Below are positions 34,501-46,500 of a stretch of DNA of 64,000 nt, in pieces. Made by a program: the position numbers and the translations under genes. The notes beneath the pieces were generated by a model. It made no database searches, was not told the DNA's origin, and was given only the letters and a program-made list of their open reading frames with translations. Every line of letters starts with the position of its first letter. The first letter of the stretch is position 1. Source of the stretch: Nelumbo lutea (taxonomy: Eukaryota > Streptophyta > Magnoliopsida > Proteales > Nelumbonaceae); the NCBI GenBank assembly GCA_022828595.1, contig JAKGHH010000001.1, positions 211,929,848 to 211,993,847 on the forward strand. Reading direction: 5' to 3'.

Positions 34501-37500
34501 TACCACTAGCCTTGACATGGATTCCTTGTAGCTACATTGATGGGGTTAGTGATGAATTTACCAGAGAATGCATTGTAGAAGGTAACACAAGTCCATCTGA
34601 GAAATGTATACTGTGTATTGAAGATACAGCATGCTATGTCAATGATGCAAAAATGCAAGGATTTGTGCACGCATGCACCGAACATCACCTTGAGAAAGGA
34701 CAGGGAATTGCTGGCAAAGCTCTTCAATCAAATCATCCTTTCTTTTCTCCTGATGTAAAGGTGTATAGTATAAATGAATATCCCCTTGTACATCATGCAC
34801 GTAAGTTTGACCTGAATTCTGCCGTTGCAATTAGGCTAAGGAGCACATTCACTGGTGATGATGATTATATATTAGAGTTCTTTCTCCCTGTCAACTGCAA
34901 AAGGAGTTCAGAGCAACAACTTTTGTTAAACAATCTATCCAGTACAATGCAGAGACTATGTAGAAGTTTGAGAACTGTTTCCGATGCAGAATTAGTTGGG
35001 TCAGAAGATTCTAAACTAGGGCATGAAAAGGGAGCACAGGAAAATTCAATGCCAACAGTTATGTCATTAAAAGGCTCTCAACCAGCATTATTAGATGGTG
35101 ACTTAGATTCAAATGAAATGGTGGCCTCTCATGTGTTTAATCCCAGAACTGATGGACAGAATGCAGATGCTTCTAATAATCAGGTTCCCATCCTATATCC
35201 TTTAGTGATGAATGGCTTGCTTTCTCTTAAATCTTTTCGACTTGAATGGTTTGGATATGGATTCTCTTTAAATCTTTTGGACTTTTAGGAGACTGTATGT
35301 TCTTGAGAAGTTTATTTCAGAATTTTGCAATCAGTCAACTCTAATTAGTCTGTAGGCAATTCTGAAATATTAATTTTAGAATAATCATAAAAATATTAAT
35401 TTTAGAATAATCATAAAAATATTAATTTTAGAATTTTACTATCAGCCCAATTAGTTTTACCTAGGCTGTATGTAACATCCATGGGTCTGACATCTAGCAT
35501 TTTTTAGTTTAAAATCTCCAATGTCCGAGTCTTTCCTTCTATTGAATTTTCTGTCTTCTAATTTAGTTGGCATATGGGTTGTCCATGTGGTAGAGGAGTG
35601 TACTGTTATTACTGTAGTGGAATTTACCATAGGAAGTCAGCCCCCTAGCTATGTCCTATATGGAAAAAAAAGATCAAAGACAAAGTCTTGACCCAATGAA
35701 AGACCTTTATCACGACGTTTTTTATTAGAGCCTCATTAGTTTGATATTTTCCCATTCCTTTCTTCCTAAAAGAGTTCTCGTCTCCCTAAGATCTTTCCCC
35801 TACATTATGGGGGATTAAAGAACGTATCTTCAAACAATCTTCCCACGCTGTCCAGAGGGACCCATCTACAACCAAATAGTGAGAGGACATACTCTGAAAT
35901 GCTAGAAGTATCAGGGCAGGAGATTAGTAAATGTTGAATAGTTTCACCACTTGTTTAATATTTATACAAGATACTTTCGTGAAATACTAATAACTAAGGT
36001 GCTGTTTGGTAACACTGAACTCTGAATTCTGAATAGCAAAAAAGTTCTAAGCAAAGTAGAAAGTAAAAGTTTGTTTTTTTGCTTCTTCTGATTACCAAAT
36101 GTTGAGCATGTTATTCTGAGAACTTAAATCCTGAGTTCTGAAATTTGGTTACTTTATAATTTTGTCCCCAATGATGGATTTAGAAAATTTAAAAATAGAT
36201 TAGATAATTGAAAATAGACCATAAATTAATTAAATAATTGAATAAAATAAAAAAGTCATTAAATAGATAAAAATAATAAATAATTAATTAGTTTAAATAA
36301 ACATCTTTTATATAAAAAAATTATTTTATATGCATAAACTATTAATTTTTTACATAAAATTAATAACCTAATAAATAATTAATAAAAATTAAATAATTAA
36401 TGATTAACTAATTATAAAATATTATTCAATAAAAAGGTACAAAATAAAAAATATTTAATTATATTTAATAAAATATTCATTAAATATAACTAATTAATTA
36501 ATCTATAATTGACTAATTAGTGATTAATTAGTAATTATTATTAATTTGACATCGACAAACTATTAACAAAATGTTAATTAACAAGTAATAAAAGATAAAG
36601 TATATAAAAAACATAAAATTATTGACAAATTCAATAAATATTAAACAACTAATTATTTGAATAAAATGTTAATTATAAAATGTAAATAAATTATTATGTA
36701 TTAAATAGAAAAATTAATAAGCTAATAAATATTAATAATAAATTATTAATTGATAAATATGAAAAGTGAACTAAATAAAATATTAAATATAAAAAAATAA
36801 TAAAATTTTAATTGTTAATTACTTAATACGAATAAAATAGTATTAACATAATAAATAACTAATAAATTATGATAATGAAATATTCTAATTAATAATTAGT
36901 AGGAAATAATTCATAAAAAAAATAATTAGTAGGAAATAGTAATTAATTAATTATTTAATTGAGTACTAATTTGTTAATATTAATTAGCAATAAAATATGA
37001 GTTATTAATTAATTGGTAATAAAGCATTAGTAAAATAAGATATTAGTTAAAAGTAAATTATTTATTTAATTACGTAATTAATTAATGTAATATTAAATAA
37101 ATATAAATTTTAATAATTCATGGTAATATTAATTAGTTAATTAATTCAAATATTAACTTCTGAATAAATTAATAAATATAAACATATTAAATAGAAATTA
37201 AGGTTATTGGTTAGCAGCAAAACAGTCACACAACTTCAGATATTAGTTGTAAGAGTTGCATTAAGAGATACCAAATGACTCCTAAGTCTCCTTTGTAAGG
37301 TTTCACAAGTGTTAATTTTTAGATGCACCACCTCCCTATGAAAAGTTCTAACCTTTGGTAGTATATGACCTTTCTAAATAGTGTTGACTGGAAACAGAAT
37401 AGGAGGGTGTCAGTCGTGTGACATAGTAAGGTACCATGGATCTGAATAAAAGAAAGCATAGGTTAACAGATAATCAGAGTTAGGGATCCAAACTCTTTGA

Positions 37501-40500
37501 TCAAGGTTATGGGGGCAGGGAAAAATACCATCAATATACTGGAGAAGATCCAAAGTAAGAACAGGATAAGGTGGCATTTGATTACACTTTTCAGACCTCT
37601 GAGGTCTGAAAGGGTTGCTTTTCAGATATTATGGACGTTTGGAATCCGGTCTAAATATGGGTCTGAAACTCCATTTCAGATCTGAAATCGAAAGAGGTTG
37701 GCCAGCCTCTTAACGCGGTCAGATGCATTTCAGACCGCGTTAAAAGACAAAAATAGGTCTCAACTTCGAACGTCCTCCCTTGCAGGTGCGATTCCGGGAA
37801 GAGCAAACTGGTGTTGCTGGGATCGACCGATAGAAGCAAACTGGCTGGAGCTACCGCCGTAGTTCCCCACAACCATCAGTTCGGTGATAAGAGGAAGAAG
37901 ATGAACAACAAATCTGCGCGTTTTGAAGAAGAAGGGGAGAGAGGGAAAATAAAGAGTTTAGAGGGAGAATAACCGGAGAGAGGACGGGGGGAATACTGCC
38001 ACCCCTGTTCGGCCTTCGCAATGAGAACGATGATCAATAGTGCCCAAAACCAATCCGCCTCAGCTTCAAACATCCTCCCTTGCCGGTGCGATTTCGGGAA
38101 GAGCAAACTGATGTTGCTGGGATCGGCCGATAGAAGTAAATTGGCTGGAACTACCGCCGCAGTTCCCTGCCACTCTCTATTCGGTGATAAAGAGGAAGAA
38201 GACGAACAACAGATCTGGGCGTTTGGAGGAAGAAGGGGAGAGAGAGAGCTTAGAGGGAAAATAACCAAAGAGAGGGGGGGAATAGGAATACCGCAACCCT
38301 TGTTTGGCCTTCGCAACAAGAACAATGATGAGCAGTGCCCAAAAGGCCAAAACCGATTAATTATTTTTTATTATTCATTCGTTATCTTTATTAACTTTAA
38401 TTGTGCTATTTTATAATTATTATTTTTTAATTAGTAATTATTTTAAGTTTTATTTGTGTAAATTACTAATTATTAATTATCTTTATTACTTATTAATTAT
38501 TTTTTTAGTTTTAATTGTGTTATTTTTTAATTATTAATTATTTTAAATTTTATTAAGTATTAATTACCTTAATATTTTTTACTAATCATCAATTATTTTT
38601 AATAATTTTAAATGTTTTATTTATTATTTTTTATTTATATTATTTTGAATTTCATAAATTATTTAATATGAAATAGTACAAATTGAACTCAAAATTATCA
38701 GATAGTCTGTTTTAGGGGTAAAATAGTAAAATCATCGAATTTCAGATGCTGAATGGTTGATCCAACACAAACAACCTTATCTATTCAGAACATCTAAAAA
38801 GTAGAAAAGCATCATAGCTCTTTTCAGGTTTCAGACACTTTTAATATCTTTTTAACTGTTCAGATTTCAGATTTCAGATTTATCAAACGCCACCTAAGTG
38901 AAGAACAATTACTTAACCCTTCTTTAAAACAAAAATCCCAAGATAATCCTGATCAGAAAATGGACACGGATTAGAAAATGAGTTTTTCTTAGAAGTAGAG
39001 AGGGATTAAAGTGTTGGAAAATTTTCTTTTAATAGGGTGTGTCCCCACCACATGTCTTCTCAAATTCTTAATTTTTTTTCCCAGCAGAAGCCTCAAATCT
39101 TGTGTTGCCAAAAAACTCAGAATTGAGAGCAGTGATGGATTTCCAAGGTGATGCAAATATAGCTCTAGAAGCCAATTCAACCACCTAGTCATTTCTAGTT
39201 TCACCATGAATACTTCTAAACATGACATGCCACAGTTTGTCTATATCCTATTGAAAACACTACCACCATTTGCTGGAAATAGGGAGTTTCTAGAAGTCAT
39301 TATATCCACTCTTAACCCTCTAAGAAGACAACTTTCAGCTCTAGCAATAAGATAGTAAAGTTCACTACTAATGTGAGGATAGCACATTATACATTTTGGA
39401 TGTTTTCTTGCCTTTAATGACAGATGACATCATATGGAAGTGGGAGAAGTGGCTATTACATCTTCCAAAAAGGATGTGGCTCAAAAATCTTGGGTACAAC
39501 CAAGAGTGGGGTTTCTTAAAACTTAATTTTGATGGAAGTATCTTGGGAAACCCAGGGCCATTAGGTATGGGAGGAGTGTTTAGAGATGCAGAGGGTCATT
39601 TGCTGGATTTGTTCTCTGAATCCATTGGCTTAAGAGTGGAGCTGATGGCTGTTATTCATGGAGTGCATTGAGCGAAGGAAATGCAGATAAGCAAACTAAT
39701 TATTGAAGGTGACTCAGAAGTAGTAATTGGTTGGCTGTTGAACAGGGAGCAAATTTTATGTTGGTAAACAAATGAAGTCAAACAGTTTAAGTGGCTAACA
39801 AGGTCAATGCAAATCAAAATCCAATGGGTAAAACAGTTGGCCATCAGAATGACTGATGCTTTAGCCAAAAAAGAGGTAGAAAGGAACAAATTGTTTTGGG
39901 CCCAGTTGTAATATGAACATATATGGGGTTGGAGTATAATGTAAACCTTCAATGGCATATAAAAAATTGTAGATATCCTTTACTGTTTATATTAATAAAA
40001 TTCAATGTTAGTTTCAAAAAATAAAATAAACTTCAATATCAATTATAAAAAAAAGCCTACTGCTAAACTGAAAAGGAAGGACAATAATGGATCCCCTTGC
40101 CTAAGGTCCCTCATAGTAGAGAAAAGTCTTTAGCGGAGCCATTGACTAGGAGAGAATAATGGCAGTCTAGGCAAAACTCTTTGCTTCGATTGTGGCAATT
40201 GGCATTTGGAGAGAAGAAATTAAACTGAAGGGATGAAGATTTTTGTCTGAAAATGGATCGAAGATCAGCAATTAAGAGAGGATTGTTATTAACTTGTCCT
40301 TTGTCTCTGAGAAACTTATGGAGGGAGATTTTTTTTCTCTCTCTGGTATACTCATAAAAAAGATAAATTTCTGGTACAGAGTATGGCTTACTTATCAATT
40401 TGGAGAAGATAAATGTTGCGCCATTTGGTTGTGTTTGCCTTATTTCTCTAATTGGATAGAAATTTCAGGTCTTTTCTCTTTTATCACCATAAATGAACTG

Positions 40501-43500
40501 ATATATTTGTTTATCATTGTTGCAAGGACCATTCGTTTGCTATGCTTTTTTCTTCAGTGCAGGACATAGCTGAAGTTTTTGCCAAACTGTAACTTATCCT
40601 AATTATTAACAAAAGGACATGTATGCTATATAAATAGCACTTTTATAAAGAGAAACATACGTCTTATTGGAAACAACCACCATTACGTTTCATACTGCCA
40701 CTATTCTGGTACATTACAAAAAGTGTTTTTTCTTAATCAGAAATTAATCGATTTAATTCAAACTTAGTACAAACATGTTGGAAGATACCAACAGTTGATG
40801 TTTTACAACAGAAATTACACTTTGGTCCAAAACAATTTCTGTCTGTTAACCCCCTGTTTAGCTAATGGATCTGCCATCCCATTTGCAGTCCTTCTAATCC
40901 AGTTGAATGTGATATCATTCTATCTCCCTATAAGCATGCCTGTAAGGTCCAAGGAGTTGGGTTGCTACATCTTGTCCAAGATATAACCAGCTTTAAATCC
41001 ACTGCCACTTCCATCTATTGAAACCCAAATTGCTTTGCTAATCTTAATCCTTGCAGCAATGCCAAAAGTTCATCTCTCAGTGAGTCCCCAATTCCAAATG
41101 GTCCCAACTCCCGAGTACATAGCCACCACCTTACCTAAAGAATCTTTGAACACATCCCCTATGCCTGATGGACCTGGATTATCTTTAGAACTCCCATCAA
41201 AATTTAGCGTAGAGTCCTTGTTTTACAACAGAAATTACACTTTGGCTCAAAACAATTGATGTCTGTTAACCCCCTGTTTAGCTAATGAATCTGCCATTCC
41301 ATTCACAGTCCTTCTAACCCAGTTTAATGTGATGTGATTCTATCACCCTAAAAGTTCAGCTCTCAATGAGTCCCCAATTCCAACTGGTCTTGAGTACATA
41401 GTCACCACCTTACCTAAAGAACCTTTCAACATCCCCCTCTAATGCCTGCTGGACCTGGATTACCCATAGAACTCCCATCAAAATTCAGCTTTATTCTATT
41501 ATTTGCTGGTGATTTCCATTCCATGATCACCCTGTCTTTTACTTTAGATGAACATGTCACTTCAGCCCATGTTCTTATTATATCATCTACCGAAAATATT
41601 TGAAAGACTTCCAGTGTTTTTACCCAATTTGCAGCTTTAATCTTTATACTCTCCAGTATCCCTTCCTTGGACCTGTTTTTCTCATTTGAATGTTCTCTTG
41701 TTCCTTTCTTCCCATACAGTTCATACCACTGCTGCCCTAACTGCCCTCCACATGATTCTCCTTCTCTTCTTAGGCTTCCTTAGGAAACTTGGACTTAAGA
41801 GACTGGTGCATTACAAAGAGTTCATGTACAATTATCAGAAAAGTTCTTATCTGTCTTGCCATTGAGTTGATAATGTCCAACCATTGGTTTGAGATATCTG
41901 TATAGCTTTTTTTCTAAAAGTATTAACATTTTATTATAGGCATCAAATGACCCAAGGAAACAAGTGGAGAAAAAACGAAATACAGCAGAAAAGAATATTA
42001 GCTTAAGTGTTCTTCAGCAATACTTTTCTGGGAGCCTCAAGGATGCTGCCAAAAGCATTGGTGGTAAGAGTTCACCTTAATTGCATTGAACATTCTCATC
42101 TTTTCCAAAGCATTAAATTGATAGATGCAACCTAGGAGTTCTAACCTGCATCTATTGACTAACCAACAGATAATTTGCATCTTCTCTTTTGAAGGTAAAA
42201 GAGATGTTACTCAAAAAGCTCATAGTGTTGGTTAAAGCCTTCTCCCCTCTTTAGGGTGATTCCTGTTTATTATCTTTATTAACAAATATTAAGGGTCTGC
42301 CTTAGGGACATAAAGGGGTTGGAAAAGTGGCACTGTGTAGATTATCTTTATTGTCAGTCTGATTCTGTCCCTTTCCAACATATGCTGTATGCTTTTGTAG
42401 GGACTTAGTACAAGGAAGCACTGTGTAATACACAACCTCTAACCTGCATCCCATTGAATCAATAGTTTAAAACCTCTTGAATCTTTGCTATGGATTCCAA
42501 TGAACTGATGGTTCATGCAACCTTACCGGTTGGTCAGATTTCATGCTGGAAGCAGATCAGGTCTGGAGGACCTAGTAGGCTGTGTATACCACTCTTGAAT
42601 GAACATAATATAATGGTTTCATGTTCTGGTAAAGTAGGAGGCTTCCTTACATTAAGGGCCAGGGGAGGAGCTAGGAAATTTTTATGAGGGGGGGCCAAAA
42701 CCTAAGGTAGATTGGGATGAGGGGGAGGAAGAATAAATATGGATGGTCACAGGGGGGAGCAACCCATTGGGGTGGGGAGTGGGGAGGGGAAATTTTATAT
42801 AGAATAGTAGGGATTTTTGGGCCATAGGGGGGGCTATGGCTCCCCTGGGTTCCCCCCTGGCTCCGCCCCTGCATAAGGCCCTATGGTCAGGTGCAATATT
42901 CTGGTTTACATCAGCACTATATCCCACCTTGTATTGGTGGTTTCCACAACAAACATTATCTCTTGAAACTTATAATTTTTGTTATAGAACTTTCCCAAAA
43001 AGAAGGTATTTTTATTGACACCTGGCAAGTGCCTTGGGGTTTAAATTTACCCCATGAATAGAAGCTAGCATGATAAATATGTGGGGCCTTTTTGGTCTCT
43101 CAACTAGATGACCACATAGAAGATTCCTGGGTTTTAGAGAAGTCCACTAAATGACTGAACTGGTATACCCACATAATCATTTTAATTTTTCTATTTTTTT
43201 TCTTGCAAATTTATACACTGATAATTATCCACTATAAAATGCAAATCAAAGTGGTTGGGTTTCATATTCTAAAGACAGAGATTGGAAAAAGTTCTAAATA
43301 ATAACATTTAATTTGCTATTTATTTTGAGGGTATGATTGTTAAATAAATTTACAAGGATAATTAATTATAACTACTAATAAATACGATGGTATTTAATAT
43401 ACTATTTACTGGTATCCAGGTGTTGCTTTACAACAGCCTAGATCTCTAAAAGGATATATATTTGATGTTTAATTTAAGCTTGTTGTTATGATGTTAGGTT

Positions 43501-46500
43501 GGAAAAAGAATAAACTGAAATATGTAAACTTGTGAATTTCAGTATTTCTAATTCTTTTGACATCAAACATTCATTTTCATACAGCAAGGGCAATTCAATA
43601 ATAAACTTCCATACAAGATAGCATGGCACATTACGTAGCGATTCGTCAATGTTTTATATGAAACAGTAAAGCAAAAACATTCATTTTCATACAGCAAGGG
43701 CAATTCAATAATAAACTTCCATACAAGATAGCATGGCACATTACATAGTGATTCGTCAATGTTTTATATGAAACAGTAAAGCAATTGAGCAGTGTTTAAG
43801 AAGGTGCACATAGTCACTGTAAACCTAGGGTTTCACATGGTAGTACTTGAAGTAGAAAGACGAACAATTGTAGGAGGTGTATTTGAATGAATACCCCCAC
43901 CTCCAGAAGGTAAGTTTTATTAATGGGACAATAATATGTATGATTACAAGAGTGCCCTTTGAGGCTATTTACATGTATAAGATAAGCTATAACAGGACTA
44001 TATTAATACAGTAGAACAACAAAGAAGGAAACAAAATAATATACTAGAAAACAATACAAGACTGTCCACAGGTACATGGAGAGATGCACCTTGCCTGAAC
44101 CCAGGCACAGTCTCTTTAAAGACACATGCCTAGCGCACCTTAAGCCTAAGCTCAGGTCTACACCCTTTTTAAATGTCTCTTTGTTATGTTTGTGATTTAA
44201 TGTTTCTAACAATTTATCAACTTCTAAATTACCTTTCATTGCTGTTTGTGTACTAGTAATAGTCTGTTAACTATTAAAATAAACAAAAACAAAGACATTT
44301 TAATATCTGAAGCCTTAGTTCTTACAAATAGGAATTCAATAGCATAATTTCCACTAAAGAAGCAAAAATAATGCAGCTAGTATCTGATCCATAATCCTAA
44401 AATAGAATGAACTGCGACTAAAATGACAAAACCAATATAGACAAAAAAAATTTAGGTCGGGGGCTTGCTCTAAACCCCCACATAGACTTGTTTGGGCTTG
44501 CTTCAATGGACCTTTATGGAGGTGGAGGGCAGATCTCCTGGCATTAGGAGTGAAAGATGTTTAACATCACATTAGCTACTTGAAGTAAATAAGTAATGCA
44601 ACTAGGAGATAAACTAATACATTGAAAGTTTCACATGCTTGAATTGTTGTGTACTTGAAGCACTTTGGTATGATCCATATGATCGACATATGTTTGCTCT
44701 CATTTCCACATTTTTATTTTGAATACATTTTGTGTATTCTTTTTGGTAATAAACAAAAAAGAAAATTTTCTTGATAAAAGAAACAGGAGTACATTGAGAG
44801 GGTGATGAGAAAATTCCAAAATCACCAAAAAGCATATACAAAGCAAAACAGAAAAGCTGAAAAGCACTGTTACACAAGAAAACAAGGAGAAACTAGATTA
44901 ATTCAAGAAGGCTCCAAAAACCAGTGCCAAGGTCTTCCTTAGAAACTCCTTCGAATTCTGGAAGGATGAGAACCCAATCCATAATCCTTTTTCCACAAAT
45001 TAGAGTTAATTTATCTCTTGAGCTGGCTTTGTTCTAAAAAATTCTTCTATTTCTTTTCTTCCACTCTTCCCAGAAAATAGCGAAAGGGATCCAGCTCCAT
45101 ACAATTTTTGCCTTGGCATTTCCTCTCATAGCAGGCCAACAAGCAAAGATGTCTCCTGAAGTGCAGTTCTTGGCTCCACCCATCTAGTCTTGAATAGGCC
45201 AAAGAAGTAGCCCCAAACAAATCTCGAATAGGGGCAGCCTACAAACAGGTGAAGAAGAGTCTCCTCTGCCTTCTCACAAAATAGCATCTTCCATCTAAGT
45301 GAACTCCTCTACTCTGGATATGGTCCAAAGTCAGAATGCTATCCAGCGCCACCAGCCAAGCAAAAGCTTCTACCCTTGGAGGAATGGGGTTTCCCCAAAC
45401 CCCTTTTAACTCAGAGCTTTCTGATTCCTTCCTCAGTAGAGTCTTGTAAAAGGATTTGACAGAGAATACTCCATTTCTAGAATCTTTCCCCGATCACGAA
45501 TCTTTCCTATCCACCTAAACTTCAGCTGGCTGTAGTTTTGATAGCAAAACTACACATTCCTGAATCTCCCTATCAAATAAAGCTCTTCTAAATTTTGGAC
45601 ACCAGGTTGCTCTACCTTGATCAATTTCAAAATTTTCTGAGATCAAACCATTCTTCTTACCCAATCTATAAAACCAAGGGCAGATATCACATAACTTTCC
45701 AATCCCTAACCAATCATCTTCCCAAAACTTGATTGTTTTTTTTTTTTTTGATGAATTTCCCAAAACTTGATTGTTGAGCAATCTTCAACCTTGAAGATAC
45801 AAAATTCAGGAAGGCTGATTGAAAACACTTGATGCCCTTCCAAACACTCACTCCATAGGAAGATTTACTTCTTTGGAATTCCACAGCAATAACTCCATAC
45901 TTGCATGAAACAACTCTTTTGCCACAATACCTCCCTCTCAACCACAAACCTCCAATGCGATTTTCCCAACAAAGCTTAACAGTTTCATCCTAATTCCCAA
46001 GCCTCCAGCTTTTTTATTTCCACACACGTTATCCCATTTTACCCAGTGATAGTTCTTTTCAATAAAGCTTTTTTAAAACATTTTATTTAAAAATTGAGGT
46101 TTCTTTTTTAATTATTACTGTTTTTTTTTTTAAATTTCCGAGTTCATTTCAGGTATTTACGCCTTGCTTCTGAAAGGTTTGTGCCTCACCTTTAACCCTG
46201 TGCACTATAAGAACCTTGCACTTGTTTTGCACATTGCACTTTTAAAACACTGCAATTGAGTACATGTGGAAAGCGGAAGTATGAATGTATCAATTACCAA
46301 TTGCAAGGAGAGTTCAAAACAAGGGTGCTAAAGTGGGAAATCCTACCATGATGAACAAAGAAGGCAGGGTGCTAAAGTGGGAGATCCTGCCATGATGAAT
46401 AAAGCTAGCTGCTTGCCTTAGAGGGGCAGGGTGTTCCTTAATCTCTGTATGTGTTGTACTCTGAGTTGCCAAGCCTTGGCAACAATGTCATTTGACCATA

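Larger units (their letters stand above)
35184..41939 (+). other. NLP intron 3 (6.8 kb)
   Basis: It contains a 26-bp tandem repeat, two Harbinger-like elements of about 1.3 kb each, and three LINE RNase H fragments. The pieces 35440-35990, 37286-37566 and 40000-40780 show nothing recognisable. Confidence 0.85.

Noticed and set aside
36100..37200. Extremely AT-rich stretch as a replication origin or matrix attachment region
   Set aside because: It lies within a Harbinger-like element with clear ends, and nothing else supports such a function.
42671..42927. Pro-rich secreted protein on the minus strand
   Set aside because: The frames lie in the G-rich interior of a hAT MITE.
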